From NCBI RefSeq assembly GCF_000213175.1, contig NW_009799179.1:4628171-4692170 (forward strand): 64,000 nucleotides of DNA, in the 5' to 3' direction. This document shows, piece by piece, positions 1 through 9,850 of the stretch. The translations under genes and the position numbers were made by a program. How positions within the stretch are numbered: the first letter of the stretch is position 1; each line of letters starts with the position of its first letter. The notes beneath the pieces were generated by a model, which made no database searches, had not been told where the DNA came from, and saw nothing but the letters and a program-made list of their open reading frames with translations. This stretch comes from Neurospora tetrasperma FGSC 2508 (lineage: Eukaryota > Ascomycota > Sordariomycetes > Sordariales > Sordariaceae).

Positions 1-858
1 GAACTACAGACGGGCTCCGTAGAGGGAACCAAAGCCGCGGCCCCGGTCGCCCCTGCCCCGGAGCCAGTCCCGAAGACCGATCCGATGGACATCGTCGATG
101 AGGTAGTCGCTCCTCCTGCCGTGCCTCCTAGAGAGACCACCACCACTGTCAGCGAACCCAGCGACCCCCTTATGCCTACGGGCGTCTTCAATGCCCCGTC
201 CTCTACCACTCCCATCGCTGCCCGGATTGAGGTACACGATTCTGTGTACGAGCCCACCATCGCCCATGCTCAGCTACGGCAACAACAGCTATTGCAACGG
301 GCGCAAAACCAACGGCTCAAGTCCGATGCCGAACTTGCGGCTGATGCGGCCGAGGAAGCAGCTCGGCTCGCCAAGGTCACGCAGGTCGATATCAAGATCC
401 GTTTCCCGGACCAGACATCGGCGCAGTGGACAGTTGCCCCGGAGCACACAGGCGCTTTCCTATACCAGGCCGTCAAGGGAGTCATGACTCATCCTGACCA
501 GCCTTTCCGCCTCATCCTCCCCGGCACGCATCCAATTGTTGCGGTTCAAGATGGTAACAAGAGGCTAGTGTCGGACTATAAGCTTCGGGGTAGGGCACTG
601 TTGAACCTTGTATGGGATGATGCGGCGTCGCAGGAGGCGCGCGAGGCGCCCTTTTTGAAGGGCAGTGTGGCTAGCCGAGCGCAGGAGGTAGTGGTACCGG
701 ATGTCTCACAGGAGGAGGGCGAAGAGGAGAAGGATGTCCAAGCTGGACAGTCGTCATCGAGCGGCCAAGAGGTGAAGCGAAAGGGTGATCATGGTCTGGA
801 TTCCGATGCTGTCAAGAAAAAGTTGGGAAAATTGTTCAAGCTGCCTGGTAGGAAGTGA
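1..858 (+). CDS. UBX-domain protein (Ubx4/TUG-like), C-terminal part
   Basis: The reading frame is open from base 1 and has no convincing start, so this is the 3' part of a gene that begins outside the window; the first ATG at 85 is probably internal. About 285 residues are visible. A helical, Gln/Ala/Arg-rich segment (bases 260-390) precedes a UBX fold (about bases 390-630), seen as VDIKIRFPDQTSAQW followed by FRLILPG and a closing ALLNLVWDD strand. The tail is acidic, Ser-rich and ends in basic residues. UBX domains bind the N domain of the Cdc48/p97 ATPase; the arrangement with a late UBX domain and charged tail fits the Ubx4/ASPL/TUG group, which modulates Cdc48 in ER-associated degradation. 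Family placement is inferred from the domain and its position; the ubiquitin-like N-terminus that would confirm it is not in the window. Confidence 0.8.
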   Translation, partial: ELQTGSVEGTKAAAPVAPAPEPVPKTDPMDIVDEVVAPPAVPPRETTTTVSEPSDPLMPTGVFNAPSSTTPIAARIEVHDSVYEPTIAHAQLRQQQLLQRAQNQRLKSDAELAADAAEEAARLAKVTQVDIKIRFPDQTSAQWTVAPEHTGAFLYQAVKGVMTHPDQPFRLILPGTHPIVAVQDGNKRLVSDYKLRGRALLNLVWDDAASQEAREAPFLKGSVASRAQEVVVPDVSQEEGEEEKDVQAGQSSSSGQEVKRKGDHGLDSDAVKKKLGKLFKLPGRK

Positions 859-1379
859 GCAGCTCCCGACGACCTTGAGTTGGATCACGCCTTCATTGTA
901 TGCTTCCGATTTATACGAGCTTTTTAGTGGCCATCATCGGTATCGTTGGGCGTTGGCTGAAAGGTGAATGTGCAAGAAATGATAAGAGGGTACACTAGAT
1001 AATGATGCCAGAGCTTCTCTATGCACCGTCGAATTTGGCAGCAAAAACCTGATAAAGTGCAATGGACATCCAATATCCTACAAATCATGGCACCCAGCAG
1101 CGTTGACGTTGTTGAGTGTGAAGTCACGCAGTCCGAAAGTGGGAAGTAGTTTGTTCGTGATCCAGCATCTTGCCATTCGAGCTGTTGTCATTTCGTTCTA
1201 TTCCCCGAGACAGCTATTTCGTAGCCATTCCATAGGGGGGAAGCGCGCTTAGATACGATCCATAACATAACGAACCAACGTCACGCCAAACAATGCCAGA
1301 GAAAAGACAAGAGGCAGAAATCCTTTTTGGTATTTTTAATCACACTCTCCAAGCAGTCCATCGATTGGGATTAACCAAT
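859..1379. other. Convergent 3' spacer
   Basis: This 0.5-kb spacer separates the stop codons of two genes that run toward each other, so it should hold both 3' UTRs. No coding frame, repeat or RNA gene is apparent. Confidence 0.6.
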
Positions 1380-2193
1380 TTAGTGACCGGCACGGCGAGC
1401 CTCAGCGATGACGCGCTGGAGGTCCTCAACCTTCGCCTTAGCACGGCCGAAGGTACCGAGCCTCTTCTTGGCGAGCTTACGGGCACGCTTGTCCTTGGAG
1501 TTGCGGAGCAACTCAATGACGCGGCGCTCGTAGGGAGCAAGGCTGTAGTGTGGAAGCGCAAAGTTAGCGTGAGTTCGTTCAAGCGGATATCTGCACATTT
1601 GCGCCCCAACAGGTCCCTTCTCAAACCCGATCAAGCCGTACGGTCCAATACTTCCAATGGAAATCGCGATGTCTTGCAGAAACGGGTAAACATTTGTATG
1701 TCCGTAATCCACCCAATGAACCATCATCTTCCATCAGTCGAACTGCTGTATGTATGCTTGATCGGGTTTGTCGAGATAACTGCTGCTTGGCGCGAATGAT
1801 TCGAATTGACAAAATTGAAATTGGTAAAACGTACCCAGCAACCTCCTGGACGATGCTGCGAACGAAAGCAGTGCGCTTGCTCAGGTGACCCTTGGTGCGG
1901 GAAACACGGGGCTTGGAGACACGAGCAGTGGTCTTCTGTATTTGGGTAAAAAAAGTAGAGTCCCGGTTAGCAATCACGGTTCCTTTCTCCGTTTCTCGAA
2001 CAATCGTTCGGCGTAATAAGGTGGTGTTGGGGGTTGTTGAAAACAAGAGGGTAAATGCAGTGTCCATCGTCTGCGATAGCCCTGATTTCCCTTTTTGTTT
2101 TCAGGAAGGCAACGCAGAGATCCTCCACGAGGTGAGACGTACGTGACCCTTCTTGAGGCCAACGGCGAGGCCGGTCTTGGATTCAGCAGCCAT
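1380..2193 (-). CDS. 60S ribosomal protein eL36 (L36e)
   Basis: Three exons, 2143..2193, 1835..1935 and 1380..1542 on the minus strand, give a 104-residue protein, the usual eL36 length. Exon 1 codes [17 protein letters not shown] and ends at a GTACGT donor; exon 2 carries the [20 protein letters not shown] core; exon 3 carries [20 protein letters not shown] and the basic C-terminus ending in RRAGH. The joins restore frame exactly (51, 101 and 163 nt). The start is fixed by the family's short N-terminus. The protein is a small basic component of the large cytosolic ribosomal subunit. The introns (207 and 292 nt) are long for this window, as is common in fungal ribosomal protein genes, but I see no clear snoRNA in either. 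It converges with the UBX gene. Confidence 0.95.
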
Positions 2194-3586
2194 TTTGATG
2201 GTTGGTTGGAGAGGTGATTCCGAAAAGGGTGGTTGTCGGATGCTCGAAATCGTCGGCTGAACGTCAAAGGGACTTGGGAGAATAAAAGTTCGCGACTGAT
2301 TTTTGAAGTACCCGCCCGAAAAGTGGGAAATGTTCTGTGGGTGTGGCTGGTGTGCGGGGGGGAAATGGTCGCGTTTTGTGGCTGGTGTAATTGTCGCTTG
2401 TGGCTTATGTAAGTCGAAGCGAAAACACCATTCTTCCGTGCCAACACAGCGCTACTCAACTTTCCAACTCTTACCCTTCTCTCAGTGACACCATCGATCT
2501 CTTCCTGATCACGACTCAGTATCAACACCACAATGCATCAATAACTACTCTCAACCGCAAGGGCAACCTTTGTGGCCTCCAGCGTGACACTCGCCTTATC
2601 CCTCTGCACTGCCCTTTTCTATGTCGAGAGGACTCTTCGACAGCCAGCTTGTTCATACGAAGAAGACGAAGACCCGTTGCCTCGCCATCTTGTTACTTCG
2701 AGACAGACAGAACTTGACATACTAGTTCTTTTTGTCATTTCCGAAGTACCACCCCAAGACCATTACACTCGGCAAAGGCAAACACCTGCCCGGACTCAAA
2801 AACCCTTCGCAAGTTTCACTTTCGGTGTCACGATGTCGGCACAACGGATGTATACGAGATATCGTCGGACAGGGCTCCTCAACTAGAAACATGGAGAGCT
2901 CTGTGCCAGATTATTACCCGGAGCCGCCCAGCCTCGTTGGGACAGTGTTTGTGCGGTCCGTATTCTTCCATCATTCACGCCCGGAGGTTGTTTGGGTCCA
3001 CGGCCAACCGGACAAGGCTCTTTCAAAGAGCATGACCTTGGTGAAGTCCGAAAACGGTTCGGGTTAGCTACCCAAGCTCAGTTTCCTATGGGCGGTTCTG
3101 ACCTTGTATTCACTGCGTGGTGTGCGCACCATACATAGATCACAAGGACAGGTCGTATTGAAGCGGTAGCGCAGATGCTCTGTCACCCCGGACCAACTCT
3201 CGGGTTGTGGAGTAGATGTTGGATAACGCACGCAAGCCTGCCAGCTGTGATAGATGGAGCAGTTGTAGACTCGTAGTACGGGTAGGCTATGGAGCCGCAA
3301 ACGATTTGGGAGCACCAATAGCCGAAACTATGTTCTTCTCGCGGCATTCCTTCGTTCTCGGTATTTCTTGGACTTCCACCACGACGAACTTCGAATACTG
3401 AGGTCTTGCGCCAAGCATGGTACTTTCAGTGCTGTCGAGAAGCGTTTTAGCCGATGACCTCCCGTTGGCAGGGTCAGTAGGCAACATGCTCAACGAGCTC
3501 GAACTCCCTTGATGTCCCGGGGATATCGTGGCATACGCATACTTCAAACACGCCAGACTAAGAATCTGCCAAGATTTTCCGAGGCC
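2194..3586. other. Spacer upstream of eL36, left of the MULE
   Basis: This holds the eL36 promoter and then 1.2 kb with several overlapping short open frames on both strands, none recognised. The right end is the target site into which the MULE inserted, so this sequence was once continuous with the bases from 7725 onward. Confidence 0.5.
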
Positions 3587-3595
3587 ATGCAAAGG
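3587..3595. repeat. MULE target-site duplication, left copy
   Basis: The 9-mer ATGCAAAGG lies directly outside the left terminal inverted repeat and recurs exactly at 7716..7724 directly outside the right one. A 9-bp duplication is the length made by Mutator-like transposases. Confidence 0.9.
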
Positions 3596-3708
3596 CGATT
3601 TCTTTAGCTGGCTAGTATGAAAAGCGTGCATGGCTAGTATACCCACTTTTACAACGCTGAGTAAGCGCAGCCGCCCAGCCCAGCCCAGCCCAGCCACCAC
3701 ACACACAC
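3596..3708 (+). repeat. MULE terminal inverted repeat, left
   Basis: It matches the reverse complement of 7603..7715 over about 113 bp. The inner part is low-complexity: four or five GCCCA-type units followed by a CA run, and the CA run has a different length in the two copies. Confidence 0.92.
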
Positions 3709-3811
3709 ACAACTGAGGCTACGTAATCGATGCCCGCGCATCACCAGATCTACCTTTTTATATGTTCTTTTTTACGTGAGGGTATTCAGAGTCGTTAATC
3801 AAGTTAATTAT

Positions 3812-6800
3812 CTACTGCTGAGGCGGTTGATACAGTGGTTGCCAGTGATACTGCTGTCTCTCTTGCTGGCCTTGTTGCTGCACACGCTCCCCAGAGTGCT
3901 GGTGCCCAGAGTGCACGTGCCCACCCTGATTCTGATACCCACCGCCGTGTAAGTGCTGGGGAGGCGGCTGGAGAGCTCCCCTTATATATCCCTGTGAATA
4001 TACTGGAGGCACTGGAGGCGGTGCTATGGGGGTTGGAGCTCGCTTATACTGCGTTGCTGGTATAACCTATCCCTCCCCTTACTGTTGGTTAGAAGGCGGT
4101 GGACCGTCCTAGTGTTGAGGTAACTGTCTGATAGAAGCTAGCAGTCCATAACCAAACTGACTAGAGCTGGCAGGAGCTGGCATCTGGCCGTATAACGGCT
4201 ACTACTAAATTGGCAATTGTTGCCAGACTTGGGGTTGGGGAGAGGAGGAGGGTGCTAAAGCTCGCTATAAGGGAGTTGGGGGGTAAAAAAGCGAGGGTGA
4301 GGGAGCTGAAGTCGCCTGCGGTGGTACTAGAGGAGGGGGTGCTAGCACGGCTGGCACGGCTGGTACGGCTAGTACGGCTGGTACTGGCATCTGAGCCATA
4401 ATACTCTGGGCAATACGATTTACATTATCTTAAGTAAAACTCGGTTAATTAGGTTATTAAATCCCTCTGGCACGAGATTAGCGCTGGCGGGCTAGCGCTC
4501 TCCCCCCTCTCTAAGTATCTCGCTATATTGCTCAGCGGGGCGGCTCATTGTAAGAAAGTAGACGGCAGTTATTATACCGGTTACGGTCGATAGGCGCCGT
4601 AGGTTTAGCAGGCTGGGCGGGCAATCCTTAATTACCTTCAAAATTGCGTAGTTCGAAAGCTTCCGGGTTTATAAGGTCACGTCCCAATACTCTACGTATA
4701 TAATCAGTAAGGTCCGGGTCGGGGACTGCCGCTTGACGTTGGCGGCTGAGCAAGGCAACGGGGTCTTAGATTGCGTAAGTGCGTTGCTCAGCCTTAATTA
4801 ACCCAGTGCGCCCATCTAACCTCAACTACTAGTGTATATCTATATCCTCCATTACTAGTGCTAATAGGGGATCCATTTGCAATAACCTCAATATAAAGTA
4901 CTTGCAGGGTAAGCCGTACTAAGCTGTAAATACCTTCTTACAACTAGCATTCAGGTCTTAGGTTGGGTCTTTAAGCTAGTCGTTATATACGTAACAATAT
5001 TAGTACTATAGAAGTTTGAGGGCATACGGCGCCACTTGTAAGTAAAAAAAAGGAGGTTAATTACATAGACCTCCATATATATAAGAGTAATAATAAAAAG
5101 AGTACAGTTAACGTACTTTCAATACCAAATCGTCAAATATCCCTACTCTTTTGTATTTATAAAAATAAGACTACCTCGCTTCTACAGATCTCGACTTGAA
5201 TCTCTCTCGTTGAGAGCGGCACGAAGCTCGTATATACTTATATAACTGGTTAAGAGAGGAGAATTGATTCTTAAATAAGCGCTTAATAACTCTGTGTAAA
5301 GACTCAATTCTACTACTTACCCGGATACTATAATTTCTAAACTTCAATACTACGTAGTTACTATATTCGTTAATCCATAGTAAGTAATATTTATAGAGGT
5401 AAGCTAGTAGAGCTGCAACGAGAGGTTGTTAGTCAAATAAATAAAGACGGCGGGCGAAAAAAGTATATAATTTATTGTAGAGACAATAGGGGTAATAGAA
5501 TACATTAACTTACAAGTCTATCTTTTAAATTTATAGTATAGTAAGTGCTATACCCGCTTAAAGTAATCCTTATTATTAGTATATACTACCTACTTCCACC
5601 CAGCTTAAAATCCCTTATATATATTTTAATAAAATCAACGAATAGGGTTAAAGACTAGTACGTTACAACGCCGTAGAGCGATAACTTCAACTAATAATTT
5701 ATTAACCGCTTTACGAACTCCTTAGTTATTATTATATTATTAGGTAAAGCGATTAGCGGCGGTAGTATTATCAGCTTCTTCCGGATCCTCCTCCTCGGGG
5801 TTATTATTGATATACTTATTAATATTAATATTATTACTATTATTATCGACTGGAGTAATATAAGATAGGGGGTCCGGGCTACGGCTATCTAAATCCCGGG
5901 CAATTGGTAGGGGATTTAGTATATTAGCGGTCGGAGCTAGCTCGGTACCACCTAGCTAAACCCACTTCTTTTTAATATAGTAGTTTACGTTCTTTATAAC
6001 GTACTATATACAGAGCTAGTGTAGCACGTTTAGGTAAGTGGCAATAGCGGCCTTCTTAAATCCTCTATTAAAGTCAGTAATAAGTATTGCGGGGTTAGGA
6101 ATCTTGTAATCTTCTTAAAGCTTCTTTAAGCAATTAAGCTACCAGTAGAAGTCTTCTTGCCTCTCCCCGTTTAAGAGACCGTATACTACATTAAAGTTAT
6201 AACCAAGCGTATCGATGCCAGTAACGTTGAGGAGGGGGAGGTTAAAGCGGTTAACCTGTATAAAGCCATAGTTAGTTAAGTGCAATCCACGGCAAACTAA
6301 CTTTTTTTCATAAAATCAATTTACATACCTTATACATATTATCTACCAATAACACATAGGAATTTTTCTTCCACATTTCAATATACCAGTCGAAAGTCCA
6401 GAACACCCGTAATACCCTCTACTAATTAGAAAAGAGTGGATTATAGTCAACAAAGTACTCGATACCGTAGAGGTTCTTATTGTACTCCAATAAATTAATA
6501 AGTATCTTAGTCGAAGTATAAGGACCATACTTTACATAGCGAATATAGTATTAAATATTATAAACTTCCTAGGCCGTAATAGGGATTCGAAGACTACGCA
6601 GCTCTAATACCAAACTATTACAGTCAATACATTAAATAACAGCAATAGTATCTTCCTCCTCGAGGTCTAAAGTACTACTTAAATAATAGGCAATTTAACG
6701 AACGCTCATTCTAGCAATACCAAACAACCTCTCGACGGCTATCTTAATCCCCTCTTTATAATTATAACGAATCCATTACTAATAAACAACGTTACCAACG

Positions 6801-7300
6801 AGGTTAGTAACATCAAGGGGATAGTTATAATAGTTCTTAATCTCTTTAACGAACTACTAATTACCTTACTTCTTCTTCAATACGACTTTTACTTAATATA
6901 GGTAATCGAAGCGCCTTGAGGCAGTATTTCTAATATCTCGCCCAGTTACTTAATGAACGCGACCGTGTATATAGCGGTAGTCAATCCGTATAATAGCGCC
7001 CACATCCTCCCTCGATTTACTCTTTACGTTGCTACGAGATACAATTATAAAACCTTACTATACGCAGTAATCTTACAGTACGTCAAAGGCAGCGACCTTA
7101 TTATCGTAGCCAGGGGAAGTGAATAGTGGCCTCGCTGGTGGCTGGCGGGTAGCGCGCTCGCTAGGGGACGGTAACCGCGTTCTTGATCTCGATGGCTCGC
7201 GCCGGCGGCGGATTAACAACGACTGGATTTCGGCAAGGGGGGTTGTGCTCCGGTCAGGAGTAACTGCTCGAGACGGACTGGGGGTCATTTTAGCGGGCAA
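3812..7300 (-). pseudogene. MULE transposase relic
   Basis: Read on the minus strand, an intact-looking N-terminus (7073..7300) is rich in Ser, Pro and Arg and runs into the decayed body. The MULE catalytic domain is recognisable at about 6000-6250: LPLLNVTGIDTLGYNFNV, then ERQEDFYW, then ITDFNRGFKKAA and CIxYVIKNV, the usual order in this family. Further on, SRQRQAAVPDPDLTDYIRR is readable near 4690-4750. The C-terminus (3812..4012 and upstream) is a Pro/Gln/His-rich tail. Premature stops sit where Gln (CAA/CAG) or Trp (TGG) codons are expected, which fits C-to-T change at CpA on either strand. I count well over ten stops. No short open frame in this span should be taken as a gene. Confidence 0.85.
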
Positions 7301-7602
7301 ATCTGTTGAATCGCGGTCAGATGTGGTCGTCTTCGTCGGCTGGGGGGAAAGTCTGACTTACTGACTGGGCGAACACGCGACGTGCGGTGGGCGGGCGGGC
7401 GGCGGTATGTCAACAAGCACCACACAGTCGAAGACACTGCACTAAACAACAACAAAGACAATAGATAATCGCAGTAAAAAGTTGCTCAACGATAAGGTAG
7501 AGTCTCGCGATAGCCTCATTCAATTGCGCATGAGATTAACGGTCGCTAACAGACTACGCGACGCCGACGAGGGTTGGGCAGCGATGCTGCGCGTGCTGCA
7601 CG

Positions 7603-7715
7603 GTGTGTGTGTGGTGGCTGGGCTGGGCTGGGCTGGGCGGCTGCGCTTACTCAGCGTTGTAAAAGTGGGTATACTAGCCATGCACGCTTTTCATACTAGC
7701 CAGCTAAAGAATGCG
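7603..7715 (-). repeat. MULE terminal inverted repeat, right
   Basis: Inverted partner of 3596..3708; the inner edge begins with a TG run and GGGCT-type units. The outer end is followed directly by the 9-bp target duplication. Confidence 0.92.
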
Positions 7716-7724
7716 ATGCAAAGG
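7716..7724. repeat. MULE target-site duplication, right copy
   Basis: Exact second copy of ATGCAAAGG, directly outside the right terminal inverted repeat. Confidence 0.9.
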
Positions 7725-8318
7725 AGAGAAACGGAAGACCGATCTCAACCGAGCATAATACCGAATATCTCGGCATGCTGTGTATCAACTAGCTTGACTG
7801 AAGCTGATGTGCGGGCATGTACACGTATTGAGACTTGATCCGTCTTGTCCGGATCACGGCAGCCAGATCTGCGCCGGATACTTCCAATCATTGCCCACCT
7901 CAGTACTTTATGTCCTGCCAGATTTGCAGATCGGATAGCCACTTCGTGGTACGCCGTAAGTGCTCTTTGACTGTCACCGGTTCGTGTGACCTTACAGGTA
8001 TTCTCATTGCCGAATGCTGTGTGGATTGGATCTTCAAGGTAGGTGTACCGGTGTGCAGACGATCTACCTCACAGCATTCCGTTCCCTGTACCGTTCCCTA
8101 CTGCGTATGCCTGAGTAACGGGGCAGGGCAAAACAGCAATGGAGGCATGAGCTCATTTATTCATTCCCAAACTATTTTAGTTTTTGACATTGCTCCTTCC
8201 GTGTCTGCCCATCTACACGACTTCAAGCAGATATAAACCACACCTGCATCCATCCACACGACGTAGACATCCCGTTACACAGCAGGATTACTCCAATATT
8301 CGACTTCACACCGCCAAC
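7725..8318. other. Spacer between the MULE and the AA1-like gene
   Basis: About 0.6 kb that should carry the promoter and leader of the small secreted protein downstream. A 133-codon open frame here resembles nothing I know and is probably chance. Confidence 0.5.
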
Positions 8319-8933
8319 ATGCTTATGATGAACCTGCATGCCCTCATGGCTCTTATTCCTCTTGTGGCTTCTCTGCCCTCGATGCCCTCGTTTGGGAATA
8401 GGATCAAGTCTCTCTCCTCACACGATGACCAATGCCCGTTCCCAGAATCCTACAAGATCACGTCGCTCCAGGTCTGGACACCAAAGAATAACAATACCCA
8501 TCCAATTGTCGTCGACTTTCAATACGCAGACAACGAGACAAATATCGAAACGTCTTGTTACTACAATGGAACCCAGCCAAACGCAGGACCAGAGGGTTTG
8601 GCCCCCAGATATGCTTGCGAAAACCCAACCGTGCAATTCCAGTGGATCCAAAAGACGAGCATGCTTTCTATCATCGAGCTGGCATGCCCCAATACAGCAG
8701 AGTCGTAAGTTTCCCATCGGGGACACGCGGTACTTATCATCACCATCAGATCCGACTCTAACAAAGAAAGTAGGGGCTTCATGGCCGTGGACCAGTTCAC
8801 CCCCAGGCTCAGCTGCGTCGATACAAGCAACACTACCGCGTTCGGAGAAGGGTCGCAATGCTTTTCTCTAGATTTTGCCATCATCAGAAATTTCACTGCT
8901 CTCGATCCCATCGCACCCCCAGGAGGAAATTAG
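8319..8933 (+). CDS. Small secreted cysteine-rich protein, AA1-like
   Basis: Two exons, 8319..8704 and 8750..8933, with a 45-nt intron (GTAAGT donor, CATCAG acceptor), code for 189 residues. The start is the first ATG before a hydrophobic signal peptide (MLMMNLHALMALIPLVASLP). The mature part has six cysteines and the pattern CPFPESYKITSLQVWTP, VVDFQYAD, CYYNGT, GLAPRYAC, VQFQW and ELACP, which I recognise from the widespread fungal AA1-like (AltA1-like) secreted family, a beta-rich fold held by disulfides. Several N-glycosylation sequons are present. Function is unknown for most members; some are studied as candidate effectors or allergen relatives. The joined frame continues the family pattern (GFMAVDQFTPRLSC and a Cys near FGEGSQC), supporting the intron. 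It lies 0.6 kb from a transposon. Confidence 0.82.
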
Positions 8934-9850
8934 ATCCCGAGGAGAGAAACGGATTCGTGAGACAAGGGCAATCACGGGTGCCTGTGAAGAATGGGATAAA
9001 GTATAGGTGCTAATCGGTGAGCAACGCATTGATGGGATACGGGTAACGATAGTTAATGAGGAATGAAAGCACATGAATATCAAACCAGGTCCAAGGTGGT
9101 GGTCGTCAGTGAGGGAGTGGTTCCAGGTTCCCCTTGCATGACATGACAGGAAGAGGTGCAAAGTCGAGTTAAAGTTGTTAAAAGTTCCGAGCTCTTGCGG
9201 GGTGTTGCAGCGGTGGCACTCGCTTACCCCCCTCTCGACCCCCTGTTTACCTATGCTCCCCCTCCACAACGGGCAAACTCCCGTCCCGTTCATCTGACCT
9301 CTGAAACTGCAGTGTAGGGGCGTCCCTGAAGCGTGGGGAGCCTGGAACAAGTCAATTCGACGTCACCACTTCCGCTTTGTATTCCTCTTCCGTTCTGCTT
9401 GCTCTGCCCAAATCAATCATCACCTCCACTTCTGCGTTTTAGAACTCCCGTCGTGCTGCAACGTATTTCAAAATCTCACACAATTCTACATCGCGAGTCC
9501 GCTTTCTTCTTCGAGCCCTGACCATTGAACTCATAAATCCTAGAATATCATTCCAAGGAAAACAACAGCTGAACTCCCGCCCGATCGATCATCTACGTAC
9601 GTCCTGGTCATTCTTCTCGGTTCGCTCATCAGTCACTAGTCCAGTGTTGGTCACGCGGTACGTTCTCGCCGCCCGGAGACCATGTTTGACCGACATCTTG
9701 TGCAAGAGAAGTTCTTCTAATGAAAAGCCGACCTCTCGATCTTCCTTTGATGCTTATCCTATGCCAGCCTTCCGATATCAGTGAGTCTTAGTTGGAAAGG
9801 GTCCGACAGCTTTACAATCATTTAGAACATGCAATTGTTCATCTACAAGA
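8934..9850. other. Spacer upstream of the lipase gene
   Basis: About 0.9 kb that should contain the 3' UTR of the AA1-like gene and the promoter and leader of the lipase gene. A GTGAGT at 9781 could start a leader intron, but no convincing branch site was seen. No gene or repeat was recognised. Confidence 0.5.

Larger units (their letters stand above)
3596..7715 (-). mobile_element. Mutator-like DNA transposon (MULE), decayed inside
   Basis: The element is about 4.12 kb. Its ends are inverted repeats of about 113 bp (3596..3708 and 7603..7715) that match almost perfectly: only bases 3 and 4 differ, plus the length of a CA run at the inner edge. Both ends begin CG, then share TTCTTTAGCTGGCTAG. 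A perfect 9-bp direct repeat flanks them. Inside, on the minus strand, is a relic of a MULE transposase. Long inverted repeats, a 9-bp duplication and this domain together define the family; the Fusarium element Hop has a similar design with roughly 100-bp repeats. The middle (about 4400-7080) is strongly AT-rich with many stops, as after RIP, while both ends stay GC-rich. Near-identical ends suggest a fairly recent insertion. It cannot move itself but might still be mobilised. Confidence 0.92.

Noticed and set aside
1543-2142. Possible C/D-box snoRNA in the eL36 introns
   Set aside because: GATGATGG and CTGA-like words occur, but not in the right order and spacing with terminal stem pairing.
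2391-3067. Three overlapping plus-strand open frames of 104-111 codons near the eL36 promoter
   Set aside because: They lie in different frames, lack recognisable domains and cannot be joined by convincing splice sites.
3596-7715. Interpretation as an inversion with duplicated breakpoints
   Set aside because: A staggered-break inversion can leave inverted duplicates, but it would not produce the 9-bp direct repeat or contain a MULE transposase.
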